From NCBI GenBank assembly GCA_947172415.1, contig OX359200.1:1118501-1182500 (forward strand): a stretch of 64,000 bases of DNA, given 5' to 3'. Under the pieces are notes generated by a model. It was given only the letters and a program-made list of their open reading frames with translations, was not told where the DNA came from and ran no database searches. Positions 15,001-30,876 of the stretch are shown here, piece after piece. This DNA comes from Chondrosia reniformis. Its lineage: Eukaryota; Porifera; Demospongiae; Chondrillida; Chondrillidae. Numbering within the stretch: the stretch's first letter is position 1; the number at the start of each line of letters is the position of its first letter. The position numbers were made by a program, and so were the translations under genes.

Positions 15001-15220
15001 AATAATCACTCAATATAGTTTCAATACAGACGTGGGTCGACAATACATATTAACAAGTCGGTGGTCGTATTAGAGTGATAATGCAGTCTACCTGGAGTTC
15101 CTTATTAGCATCTCCTGTAATAGCTGTAGACTTCTTGTGAAGCTGTCCCCGGCGAACATGCTTACGGGCTTTGATCACCTTACCCGAAGTATCAGGCAGT
15201 GCGCCAAGCTTATCCGCCAT
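1..15220 (-). CDS. DNAH5: Axonemal outer-arm dynein heavy chain, DNAH5/DNAH8 type (5' half, runs off left edge)
   Basis: Motor subunit of the outer dynein arm; it hydrolyses ATP to slide doublet microtubules in cilia and flagella. The start codon is at 15220-15218; the first exon (15092-15220) ends in frame at a GT donor. More than 20 exons follow leftwards: N-terminal tail (stem) from 15.2 to about 6 kb, linker region about 5.5-2.7 kb, then the AAA1 P-loop GPAGTGKT (2146-2169) followed by the CFDEFNR segment, and the AAA2 P-loop GPAGAGKT (1161-1184) followed by [12 protein letters not shown]. Stretches such as [21 protein letters not shown] and YLEKKRL match the DNAH5/DNAH8 (Chlamydomonas gamma chain) class rather than other dyneins. 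AAA3-AAA6, stalk and C-terminus lie beyond the window. The intron 10675 to about 13268 hosts a nested antisense gene. I see no frame break. DNAH5 versus DNAH8 cannot be decided here. Confidence 0.95.
340..632. repeat. TGGA-rich tandem repeat in dynein intron
   Basis: Imperfect GGAT/TGGA tetranucleotide array with interspersed 'tagatgatggatgggtga' units, between two dynein exons (about 1-252 and 655-1000). Open frames reading MDGW or HPSI across it are products of the repeat. Confidence 0.9.
3770..3952. mobile_element. Fold-back MITE family 1, copy 1
   Basis: Near-palindromic element: left arm reads ctttgagatggttcatctt, right arm aaaagatgaaccatct, and the centre carries 'tctagagacgcagtt' and 'aacgtttcgaccctggg'. 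Followed by a conserved tail (gataagtttggtgcagttag). Lies in a dynein intron. Other copies sit near 11048, 29965 and 31245. Confidence 0.75.
6204..6448. mobile_element. MITE-like element with about 17-bp terminal inverted repeats (family 4)
   Basis: The left end 'cagtagaaatcacagaa' is the inverse of the right end 'ttctgtgatttttactg' with one mismatch, about 245 bp apart, in a dynein intron. A related but partial sequence starts at about 28186 in a PRPF4B intron (shared 'cagtagaaatcacagaa' and 'ttggtgtacacattctcta'-like interior). Confidence 0.6.
8022..8216 (-). mobile_element. MITE family 2, copy a
   Basis: About 200-bp non-coding repeat in a dynein intron. Recognised by 'ggatcactgacgaagg', 'cccagtggagcaaaag', 'ctataggctttt' and 'taggcatagcatgtagga', which recur at 8700, 15800, 22246, 22876, 31010 and 35368. 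The short open frame inside it (7992-8177) is not a gene. Confidence 0.75.
8700..8795 (-). mobile_element. MITE family 2, terminal fragment
   Basis: Only the terminal part of family 2 is present ('cccctataggctttttt', 'gcatagcatataggaaaatgg'), in the dynein intron just left of an exon at about 8810-8930. Confidence 0.65.
10905..12292 (+). CDS. MADF-BESS domain protein nested in dynein intron
   Basis: Three exons join in frame: 10905-11037, 11281-11440 (donor gtatgt) and 11584-12292, giving about 333 aa. Residues 1-95 form a MADF (Myb/SANT-like) DNA-binding domain: [14 protein letters not shown], then [10 protein letters not shown], then [16 protein letters not shown]. The C-terminal half has two BESS-like segments ([17 protein letters not shown] and [17 protein letters not shown]) lying in a 342-bp (114-codon) internal tandem duplication (11666 versus 12008). 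A short deletion in the second unit (tcgagactcgg against tcgaaagactcgg) shifts the frame so the protein stops early; the older frame would end NNDPF-stop near 12345. MADF-BESS proteins are transcription factors, often lineage-expanded. The gene is antisense to and inside the dynein intron. Intron 1 contains a MITE family 1 copy. Domain call is firm; target genes unknown. Confidence 0.8.
11048..11166. mobile_element. Fold-back MITE family 1, copy 2
   Basis: Carries 'cccccagggtcgaaacgttt', 'ctgcgtctctagacgctc' and 'aaagatgaacct', matching the centre and right arm of the copy at 3770. It fills part of intron 1 of the MADF-BESS gene. Confidence 0.65.
12293..13200. other. Remainder of dynein intron, no gene seen
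   Basis: AT-rich sequence between the nested MADF-BESS gene and the next dynein exon (about 13270-13384). The first 60 bp are the out-of-frame remains of a third partial repeat unit of the nested gene. A motif 'gtcgaaacgtttggt' near 12508 resembles the MITE family 1 centre. No further coding signal. Confidence 0.6.
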
Positions 15221-15481
15221 GGTACAGGCTCGATACCTGGGGAACCGGATGAGTACGATGAACGGAATGTGTCATAACCATGTGGATATTACAAAGTCAG
15301 CAGTCTGCTAAGACAAACCTGTTAAAAACTGAATGTTAAGAAACTGTCGATCTCTTGTTGAGGAACCTTCCTAGCTTAAAAGGTTATTGAAGGGCGTTAC
15401 CTCAGCAACATGGCCACTCCCAGTTTACGATATAGCTGGATGATGATTGCGCAACCATTTGAGTTTGCATCAGCCGAGAAA
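15221..15481. promoter_or_regulatory. Divergent intergenic promoter region, dynein / eIF2-beta
   Basis: Only 261 bp separate the dynein start codon (minus strand) from the eIF2-beta start (plus strand), so both promoters must lie here or inside first exons. No TATA box is obvious. Inferred from gene positions. Confidence 0.55.
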
Positions 15482-18400
15482 ATGGCGGAGGACAAGGACG
15501 TGGATCAGGCTTTAGTACGTTACCTACTCTAGGATATTTTTATCCGCAGGTTGCGCTAATTTATTGGACCTAATTTATCCCCAATTTGGTTTATTTCGAC
15601 ATAGAAAAATGAATTGATGAAAAGTAAGAAGAAGAAAAAGAAGAAAATAGACATTGAGGCAGCTACGGCCGATTTACAGGAAATCGCTTTAAAACAGAAT
15701 GACGAGGTAGGAGCGCCTGAAAAGGAAACTATAAATCAAGAAGACAAGAATGATAACGAACTGGTAAGTAACACAAAGAAGGAAACGCAGTTGTTTAATC
15801 ATGAAAAATCTAAGATACCATTTTCCTACATGCTATGCCTATTCTGTGAAAGAGCCTATAGGGGAACTAATCATGAAGAGAGCTTTGGATGAAGATACAG
15901 GAGTCTTTTCTTCCTTCTTTTCCCTTCTTTCATCTTCTTCTCCACTGGGTCAGACAGCCGTTTCTGGGAATTCCACCCTTCATCAGTGATCCTGGGAGTC
16001 TTTGTCTTTTTCTTAATCTTTTTCTGTCTAATTAACCTATATATGCTAGTAATGATTACCTTTCTAATCCAGTGACAGTCCTACTGGTGACAATATAAAC
16101 ACATTTTTCAGATGTTAGACTTGAAGGGTAAGAAGAAGAAAAAGCCGAAGAAGAAGATTGATTTGGATGCTGATGTACAACAGTTGACCACAGGAATACA
16201 AGAAGTCAAACTGGAAGAAGGTGACAATGTGGACAAAAGTAAAGAGGCATCTGCTGCTGAGGCTGTTGACAAAGGTAGTCTCATGTGTGTCTAGAGTGTC
16301 TCAAAATCACTCTGTATGAGAAAGCTTCAGTTCCTAGCTTCTGTCTGTAAGAAAGAGATTCAGGTCCTAGCTTCTGTCTGTAAGAAAGAGATTCAGGTCC
16401 TAGCTTCTGTCTGTAAGAAGGAGATTCAGGTCCTAGCTTCTGTGTGTAAGAAAGAGATTCAGTTCCTAGCTTCTGTCTGTAAGAAAGAGATTCAGTTCCT
16501 AGCTTCTGTCTGTAAGAAAGAGATTCAGGTCCTAGCTTCTGTCTGTAAGAAAGAGATTCAGGTCCTAGCTTCTGTCTGTAAGAAAGAGATTCAGGTCCTA
16601 GCTTCTGTCTGTAAGAAAGAGATTCAGGTCCTAGCTTCTGTCTGTAAGAAAGAGATTCAGGTCCTAGCTTCTGTCTGTAAGAAAGAGATTCAGGTCCTAG
16701 CTTCTGTCTGTAAGAAAGAGATTCAGGTCCTAGCTTCTGTCTGTAAGAAAGAGATTCAGGTGTTAACTGCTTTTGTGTGTTAAGTTAGAAGAGAGAGTAG
16801 TCCATCAGAGCTGTCTTGTATTTCTAAACTTATTAGGCACTTCCATCCTACGTTCATACACGCTATCACAGATAATATATTTTGAGTGACTTATGTTATG
16901 TACTGTATAAAAAGTCCCCCATAGTATATTCAGGCTCTCCAAGACTTGGCCAGTCTGTATATTTGTGTGGTATTCCTCACATGTCTATTGTTCTGTTTGG
17001 TGTCACTTGTGTTGTGAGGGTGTGAGAGATACTTGTTCCGTAGATCTACTGGACCAGCTGAAGGGAAAGAAGAAGAAGGCAAAACCAAAAGTTACTGTAA
17101 GCACAGTTCTTTGTGTGATTGACTTGTGGTCCAATACTGAGTGTTAGATTATCCTTTATTATATATACGTACTCTGCTACCCTCAGCTTAATTATATTCA
17201 TAGGTTATTAGGCAGAAATGGCGTTTAAAAAATTAATTATGTATAACAGTATCTTAAAATAATATTTTTGTAGGTTTTTAGATTTACGTACTTGACTGTG
17301 AAATTGTTTCAGTATGTATTTAATACTAATCTAAGGTCTAATGAACAGTATATATTTGATAGAACCTATATAGTAATAATGTCACTGATACAGATTGATA
17401 TATACGTACATATACATAGTTAAAACATGTATTGATAATTTTTATTAATGTTAGCCCGTTTGTTGTGTATAAATATATTCCTGTAGTTTGAGGGATTTGA
17501 TGCAGTGGAAAGCGAAGAGAAGGTCTCAGCTTCTGGATCCCAAAGCTCAGCTCTGTCTGCGCTGTACTATGAGTTACCAAAGAAGAAGAAGAAGAAGAGA
17601 CCAGTTAGTTTATAGAAGTAGATAAATATAAAGCTGTCAATGTAGACCTAGTCAGGACTTAGCTTTGTGTTGTTAGCTGATTTACTCTTTTTTCATTCAT
17701 TTCCATGGTAACATGTTCAGCTAATGCTGATATAAACAGTAAGGGACCAAATTACAATAAAATAGGGGAACTTTAAGAACTAAAGTCAATCTTAAAGCAT
17801 CGATATCATCATCTAATATCCAGAGTTCAATGATGATGATACAATGCAATAACACAATATTGAGACAATTATCAGAACAATCATGTAATCTGTAATCTTG
17901 TCTTTACCTTTGAAAATATTAACATACATACGTACGTAATATAGATAGTGCTTTGTAGACATAACAGTAACTCAGCTGATATAATCATTCAGTGACTTAT
18001 TCAGTGACTCAAAATACGTACTTGTTGCATGGGGAGATTGAAATGCAATAGTTTTTGTACCTTCTTGATCTGCATAGGATTCTTATATGTAACTAGTATA
18101 GATATGGTGTTTCAGTTTGTTCTAATTTTCTGCAGAATGTGACATTTGAAGGCTTTGACATTCAGGAGGTGGAAGCTGAAAGCATTTCTGGTTTGTTACC
18201 ATGGCAGCACCATCTGATCTAGCATAGAATCCACGATTAAATACTAATAATTAGAATAATAATATAAATAATAATAAATGTTCGTTACCTAATTACCATT
18301 ACTATATAGTAAAGATCACTCTTATACCTCGTAACCATGGTAATTTCATACTGTATACTAAAGGTCACTCTTTATACCTCGTAACCATGGTAATTCCATA

Positions 18401-19435
18401 CTATACACTAAAGGTCACCACACTCTTTAGTCTATTATTTGTGACATATGCTTTCAGTTGCTTGACTTGTTTGTATGTGGTAATCTCTCTTCTGCTAAAC
18501 AAGTCTCCCTTCCTTCTTGTCTCCCTGCAGCTGAGCCACAATCTGAAACACAGGACGAAGAACTGGAGGAACTAAAACAGAAGATGCCGTGGTTGGAGAC
18601 GGACAGAGACTATACTTACGATGAACTGTTAAACAGAGCCTTCCGATTGATTACCAGGAACAATCCTAACATGGCAGGAGGGCGTGGCAAGCTCGTCATG
18701 AAGCCCCCACAAGTTATCAGAGCGGGAAAGAAAACATCCTTTGCCAATTTTACTGAAATATGCAAACTGTGAGTACAATTACACCATACATATGGGCTAC
18801 AGTACGTAGGTGATATGATAATCGCCTATCCAAATTATCGCGATAATATCGTGGCACTTATAATTATCGCCAGTATATCGCCCACCCCTAAATTGGCCAA
18901 ATTGAAAGGTTTTGGAGTGTGCAAAGTTTTCATTTTGCGTTTCTTTACACAAATGTTACTTTATGAAGTAAAACATCATTGTGTAGGCTACACAGAGAAC
19001 CAAAGCATTTAATGGCCTTTCTGATGGCTGAGCTAGGTACCAGTGGCTCCATTGATGGCAACAATCAACTTATCATTAAAGGAAAATTCATGCAGAAACA
19101 AGTGGAGTCCGTTCTCAAGCGATATATTAGTAAGATGGATAATATTTCTGCGATAGTAATCATTAGTAGGACACGCATGTGACAATTTGTCTCCTTGAAT
19201 TTAGTGTCACTCTTTTGTTGAGTGCCATGACTTAATGGTTGTGGTTTTGTTATCTTCTACAGAGGAGTACGTGACCTGTCACACCTGTCGGTCACCTGAC
19301 ACAATACTTCAGAGGGAGAGCAGACTGACATTCCTACAGTGCGAGAGTTGTGGCTCAAGGTGCTCCGTTCAGAACATAAAGAGCGGGTTCCAGGCGGTTA
19401 CCAACAGAGCTCAGATGAGATTAAGACAGAACTAA
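15482..19435 (+). CDS. EIF2S2: Translation initiation factor eIF2 subunit beta
   Basis: Subunit of the eIF2 GTPase complex that carries initiator Met-tRNA to the 40S ribosome; cytosolic. Nine exons join in frame: 15482-15514, 15605-15763, 16112-16274, 17044-17096, 17487-17603, 18136-18190, 18531-18768, 18987-19129, 19263-19435. The N-terminal half has lysine-rich K-boxes, which in this family bind eIF5 and eIF2B-epsilon; there are four here ([39 protein letters not shown]), each on its own exon, and the motif VTFEGFD occurs twice. The C-terminal half is the typical eIF2-beta/eIF5 core ([29 protein letters not shown]) followed by a C2-C2 zinc ribbon (CHTCRSPDT and CESCGSRC). Intron 3 holds a 33-bp minisatellite and intron 2 a MITE. 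The stop lies 94 bp from the convergent URI1 stop. Confidence 0.97.
15800..16025 (+). mobile_element. MITE family 2, copy c
   Basis: Nearly full-length family 2 element in intron 2 of eIF2-beta: 'atgaaaaatctaagatacca', 'catgctatgcctattctgt', 'cactgggtcagacag', 'cttcatcagtgatcctggga'. It ends shortly before the branch/acceptor region of exon 3. Confidence 0.75.
16316..16770 (+). repeat. 33-bp minisatellite (about 13-14 copies) in eIF2-beta intron 3
   Basis: Units such as 'cctagcttctgtctgtaaga' followed by 'aagagattcaggt', nearly identical. The period is a multiple of three, so one frame stays open (repeat peptide [11 protein letters not shown]), but no splice join to eIF2-beta is needed or supported. 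Each unit contains a donor-like gtaaga and an acceptor-like ttcag/g. Confidence 0.9.
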
Positions 19436-19529
19436 TCTCAAATTGTGACATGATTATTAATAATTTAAATATTCGTGCACATTTTTTCAAAGACAGCCAT
19501 GTTTATTAAAAAAGTAGAAGATAAAAAAA

Positions 19530-21697
19530 TCATTTCTGTTTATTTCTATTAGTTTTGAATTTGGAGACTTTTTTAGGTGGATCCTACGTACGTATAAAAC
19601 AGTAATAGAATAAAGATTGAGTTCATTAAACATTTCTGGTGGTGTATACCTGCTGAGAGGAGGGACCTTGTAGAGTGGGCGGAGTAACTGTGGGTCCTGA
19701 GGATGTGGTTCGTTCTAAAACAACACCAGAGAATGCCTATATGGAAATATACAGATTTATGAAAGTTCAATCAAGGGGGGCTAAATCTATGTATTTCTAA
19801 TCCTTTCATGCAATCTCAGATTCCCTGACATATTAGCAATTACGTATATGAGAGTGTCTCACAGTCTGATCCATTTCTTTAATAACTTGTTCCTTAGTTT
19901 CCGGTTTGCTATTCCTAGGAGATATAGGTCTGACTTCTTCAATGTCTTTACTCCACTTCACTCCTTTCTTCTCGGGCAGTTTTGTGGGAGACAAAGAGTC
20001 ATCACTATTGTTGACCCTCGCTTGAATTTCTTCTGATTTTTCTTCCACAGATGGCTTGTAACACTTTAAATAAATGTCAGCAGGTGATTTTGGAGAAGTA
20101 TATTTTTGATTTAAATCTTCTGTCTGTTATTAAATATGAAAAATGTGAACAAATATCGTCTTGCAAAGAAATTGTAGCTTACTTTAGAAATATCACTTGT
20201 AATTTTTGAATGCTTGAATGTTATTTTTTGAGAAACTGTTGATTCACTTCTGGTGGATGGAAAGCCTTTAGTATGGGAATGGGATTTTGGATCCATTTGA
20301 GAATGGGTATCTGAATCTGTCAAATAATATTTCAATAATGATCCTTCATCATATCCATTTTGTCATTAAAGACAGTGTACCTTCTTCCATTTCCTGTTTC
20401 TCCAGTTGTTCTAATCTTGCCCATAACCTTGCATCTTCGCTGTCCTGTTTTATCTCTGTTCTCTCTGTCCCTTTCTTCTGTTCGGATGCACTTGCCCATT
20501 TTGCTTTGTGAGCCATTCTTCTCCGTTCCCCAGCAACATACTGGTAACCTAGGTAACCATTTCAAATAAGTACTATAAGTGCATCAATTTTCTCCAAACA
20601 AATCCATCACACCTTCATCACTGTCTTCAACATAGTCCTCCTTGATTTCAACAAACTGAGATTTCTCCTGTGAAGAAACCCAAAAATGAGACAATTGATC
20701 TATTTTAATACATTTAAATAAAGCTCACGCTTGTAGCCCGCTTCGTAAAGGATTCTTGTTCCTCTAAATGCTTTAATTCCACTTTACAGGCCTCAATATT
20801 CTCATTAACAACTATTACCAACAGATTTGGATATACGTATACATGAATGTACACATCAAAAAAATGAGACAATGAGACAATGGCACCAAATACACCCCTG
20901 GCACCAAAGGACCCTCACACTAGAAGAGACCTGTTCCAAGTTTACTTAGTAGTTTCATACAACTCTTACAGTCCATTCTTCTGTTAGCAATTCCCTTTGC
21001 CTGGACAGCCGACCTCTCTGCAAACCAGTTGTCTCCTAGCAACACCAGAATCTCATTTGTGTGGTACAAGCGACCAGGCATGAAGGCCAGGGGACCAAAT
21101 GGTACCTGACAATACGGTGCAACAGTCAAATGCATTCTTCAACACAGTAGAACCTTCACACAATATACTATACACATGCATACATAGACATATACAGTCT
21201 AGTCCTGTGGAGCCAGACCCTTTCCTTAACTGAAAACAGAAAAACAGATAACATTTTCCTGAAGTGGTGCTATCCATCAGACCCTATCCCAACTGGGGTG
21301 TTCCCATTTCCGGTTATGAAGCAATTGGGGAAAAGGGTCAGGTCACACCCACTGTATACTGGGGATTACTGGATTACTGCACTGCAACTAACCATCACAT
21401 CATGCGTAACTTTATCCGCCAAATGGTCCAATTTGGTGGAAAGTGTGTCATACTCGTCGTACAGTTTCTGCCTACCCAAAACAGCCAAAGAATATAAAAT
21501 AAATTGATCTTTATATTAAAGACATACCAGTGTTCTAGACGCCCTCTGCTTTTCTTTAAAAGCTACAAAAGACAAAGACGATCCTGTACTACTGTTATCA
21601 AGCATAGAAAGAACACAAAGCAGGTCGAACATAGTCTCTATACTTTTGCCTGCTCCTCTTTTAATCTAACATAGTCGTCTTTTGGTCGGTTCGCCAT
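19530..21697 (-). CDS. URI1: Unconventional prefoldin RPB5 interactor (URI1/RMP)
   Basis: Prefoldin-like scaffold of the R2TP/PAQosome, binding RNA polymerase subunit RPB5 and linked to polymerase assembly and nutrient signalling. Start codon at 21697-21695 (MANRPKDDYVRLKEEQAK). Early exons join in frame to give RLEHWQKLYDEYDTL, then VPFGPLAFMPGRLYHTNEI and VLLGDNWFAERSA, the hallmark prefoldin-alpha segment of URI. A charged, low-complexity middle follows (VKWSKDIEEVRPISPR). The end has AFSGVVLERTT (19650-19736) and the last exon 19530-19583 encoding KKVSKFKTNRNKQK-stop, matching the conserved URI1 C-terminus. About 9 exons; exact borders of the middle ones were not all fixed. Divergent from MRPL3, convergent with eIF2-beta. 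Confidence 0.9.
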
Positions 21698-21778
21698 GTA
21701 TGAGGGAAGTACCAAGTACCGAGCTTTACATTAAACTTCGGCCATTTTTAATAAATTGCGCAATTTTTAAGTCAAAAT
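21698..21778. promoter_or_regulatory. 81-bp divergent promoter, URI1 / MRPL3
   Basis: Two start codons face away from each other 81 bp apart. The gap is AT-rich with no TATA motif I would trust. A shared bidirectional promoter is inferred from spacing; transcription start sites may fall close to the start codons. Confidence 0.55.
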
Positions 21779-24266
21779 ATGGCCGCTGCTATTCTGCAAC
21801 GACTGCAAGCAACAGTCCACATCAACCGACAGTCCGCTATACTCCACACTAGATCACTGATAAGATGTCTAACCACGGACATTGAACCAGTAAAGGAGAC
21901 CACAGAATCTGCTGAAGGACTGAGTCCCAAAGGAATAAAGTTGGAGTCAAGACCGCGGGATAATCGCTCCAAGCGAACTGGAGTTTTAGCTCTCAAGCTT
22001 GGAATGACGCAACTGTACGATAAGAATGGCAAAAGAGTGCCAGTGACCTTGCTACAGGTTAATAAAGCAACAATGGAGCCATAATTACTTACACCAATAG
22101 TTAGCCAGCAAATGTTTGCATATTAATATGTGCCTTGTTGTCAGATTGTTACGCATTGTTGGGTCTGGTCGGTTATCTTACTAAAAGTTGATCCAATCAA
22201 ACCAATAGACTGTGTATACCCATAATATACATACAGCCAAGGATTCACAGAAGATCAAGATAAAGAAAAAGACAAAGACTCCCAGGATCACTGATGAAGG
22301 GTGGAATTCCCAGAAACGGCTGTCTGACCCAGTGGAGAAGAAGATGAAAGAAGGAAGAAAAGACTACTGTATCTTCATCTAAAGCTCTCTTTAGGTTTAG
22401 TTCCCCTATAGGCTCTTTTTACAGAATAGGCATATAGCATGTAGGAAAATGGTATCTTAGATTTTTCATACGTTACACAGTGTATATGTCTATCCTATGA
22501 TATGCCTAACTGGTCGGCTTGGTAGCTTATGTCTTAGGTGACCTTTGACCTCTGCAGGCCATAAGTATTGCTATGTAATAATTTAAAGGATATTTATGTA
22601 TCTCTATAGCTTGTAAACAATCAAGTTGTCTATGTGAGGACAAAAGAGAAGGAGGGATACTGGGCACTCCAGGTGGGAGCAGTCAACCATCCCAAACCTC
22701 ACAGGGTAATGATAAAATAACCTTAATAATAATAGTAATAATAGACGTAGTACTCAATTACATACTTTTTGGAATTAATTGAATCCTAATCTAATTCTGT
22801 ACCTACTTGCTGGACTAAGTACATATCATCAACTCAGTGACTCATTGGCACAAATTAGTCAAATACGTACATCTTTATGCATGAAAAATCTAAGATACTA
22901 ATTTCCTACATGCTATATGCCTATTCTGTAAAAGAGCCTATAGGGGAACTAAACCTGAAGAGAGCTTTGGATAAAGATACAGGAGTCTTTTCTTCCTTCT
23001 TTTATCTTCTTCTCCATTGGGTCAGACAGCTGTTTCTGGGAATTCCACCCTTCATCAGTGATCCTGGGAGTCTTTTTCTTTATCTTGATCTTCTGTGAAT
23101 CCTTGGCCCTTTCCTTTGCATGCATCGCTGTAATAGACCTATTGTTATTATTATTATTATATATGCAGGTTACCAAACCTTTAAGAGGACATTTCAAAAA
23201 AGCTGGCGTACCTACCAAGCGCAAAATAGTGGAGTTCCGTGTCTCAGAAGATGCTGTTCTACCAGTAGGAACAAGACTATGTGCAGCTCATTTTGCAGTC
23301 GGACAATTGGTGAATGTGTGTGCTAAAACGTAAGTACAAGTATATATCTTTATCTTTGTTGCATTAACTACTATCAAACTGTATCACTAAAACAATCATA
23401 ATATACGTACATAATGTCATTTATATATCTTCCATACAATTGAATGATACAATTAGATATACATACATACACATACACTCTCTAAACACAGCATAGGTAA
23501 AGGATTTCAGGGAGTGATGAAGAGACATGGAATGTCAGGCCAACCAGCTTCTCACGGCGTTAGTCTGACGCACAGAAAGATGGGAGCCACTGGAGGTGGA
23601 CAGGAACCGGGAAGAATTTGGCCCGGAAAGAAAATGCCTGGGAGAATGGGAGGAAAGATGAAACCAGTTCAAAATTTACAGGTATAATTAAGACTGCCAT
23701 GATTCCATATCATGTATTTGGTAACACTTTATTAATGCGTTATAGTGTGTATATTATGTATAATATATGTCATTAATATATAATACATATATGACTCTAC
23801 TTAGATAAAATTGAAACCCGTCTTTGAAGACACCTAAAATTTAGTATAGATTATCTCAACCTATGTGTAGTCTGTTTATAAGAAAGAAATATTCAAAACA
23901 AAGGGTAACACAAAATGATGATTAAATATATTTGGTTCCTTAATTACTGGGTTTCACTCTATGTACATATAGTTTCCCTTATATATGTATATGCCATATC
24001 TCACTGTTCCCATACAGGTGTGTCGTATTAACCACAGATATAATGTGTTGTATGTAAAGGGAGCAGTACCCGGGCATGACAATCAGTACATTAAGGTGAT
24101 AGACACCATCGCCAGGAAACCTGCCATACTGCCTCCTTTTCCAACATACATTGATGATGCAAATGAACCATTACCAGAAGAAGAGTTTGCAGATTTCATA
24201 CACAAACCATTTGAACCTTCTCTTGAGTATCCGGATAAATCACTGCAGCGCAAGAAAAACACTTAA
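21779..24266 (+). CDS. MRPL3: Mitochondrial large ribosomal subunit protein L3 (uL3m)
   Basis: Core protein of the mitochondrial 39S subunit, placed near the peptidyl-transferase centre. Five exons join in frame: 21779-22057, 22610-22705, 23169-23329, 23492-23681, 24018-24266. The first 40 residues are basic, with Ser/Thr/Arg and few acidic residues ([18 protein letters not shown]), typical of a mitochondrial presequence. Then come the uL3 signatures [33 protein letters not shown], and the glycine-rich hook [19 protein letters not shown] followed by [11 protein letters not shown]-terminus is rich in Pro and acidic residues. Length about 275 aa, a little short of the vertebrate protein. Exon 2 lies between two opposed MITE copies. 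Confidence 0.96.
22246..22475 (-). mobile_element. MITE family 2, copy d (inverted)
   Basis: Full family 2 element in MRPL3 intron 1: 'ggatcactgatgaagggtgg', 'cccagtggagaagaag', 'ctataggctcttttt', 'catgtaggaaaatgg'. Opposite orientation to copy e at 22876. Confidence 0.8.
22876..23100 (+). mobile_element. MITE family 2, copy e
   Basis: Full family 2 element in MRPL3 intron 2: 'catgaaaaatctaagata', 'ctataggggaactaaacctg', 'ttcatcagtgatcctgggag', 'cttgatcttctgtgaatcc'. It is the reverse complement of copy d across most of its length. Confidence 0.8.
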
Positions 24267-24765
24267 TCCACTATTCAACAATTTATAAAATCATAGCAGT
24301 CCATTTTTTAGATTTATTGTAAACTCTCTCTATACATACACTTATTATGTATTCCTTAATCACTGGATATGTACCAAAGAATATGTGGAGTAGTACTGAT
24401 GGTTGAGGCTCTATCACATGGTTGTCAGGTGACATGGTAATAGGTTGGCTCCATCACATGACCATCATGTGACTCACTAGTCCAGCTAATAATAGAGAAA
24501 ATTGACAATTGGGAGTATATATATATATAGAATACATGTAACACACCATTTGAAAATATCACATATATCAATCAATATATATCTTACAGATATAGTAACA
24601 TACGTATATATATACCTATGTACTGTACGTAAATGAACACTTGGATGCGAAAATGCAACAATCTGTGTGTAGTTTGTTAGTTTGTTTTGCTGAAATTAGA
24701 TTTGTAACTTAATGCTGCCTCAGTGTCAGTTGAGAGTAATAAATAGTCACAAATGCTTGACCTAG
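24267..24765. other. Convergent intergenic spacer MRPL3 / PRPF4B
   Basis: About 500 bp between two facing stop codons. AT-rich, with a direct repeat around 'catcacatgaccatcatgtga' near 24450 and short TATA runs. It must contain both 3' UTRs. No gene seen. Confidence 0.6.
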
Positions 24766-30664
<5,899 letters not shown>

Positions 30665-30876
30665 TTTTAGAAACGTTTACGTTGCGATTACGCAACTTCA
30701 AGTACGCCTGATAATAAACCACAAGTATCGTAATATAGCTAGGAGGCGTTTCATTAGTAACCCAAAAATGAACCAATGTATATACACATACAATAAAAGG
30801 GCTGCATGGCCCACAAATTACATGTACTTATTTATTTAGTTAAAATTTTGAATCATTTTTTCATTTCTCCACATTC
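30665..30876. other. Short spacer between DHX35 stop and PRPF4B start
   Basis: 212 bp separate two minus-strand genes. The PRPF4B 5' UTR/promoter and the DHX35 3' UTR share it. An 'aataaa' (30791-30796 region, plus sense 'caataaaagg') is on the wrong strand to serve DHX35; no clear element found. Confidence 0.45.

Noticed and set aside
16316-16783. 155-codon open frame of [11 protein letters not shown] repeats
   Set aside because: It is a 33-bp minisatellite inside an eIF2-beta intron; flanking exons join in frame without it.
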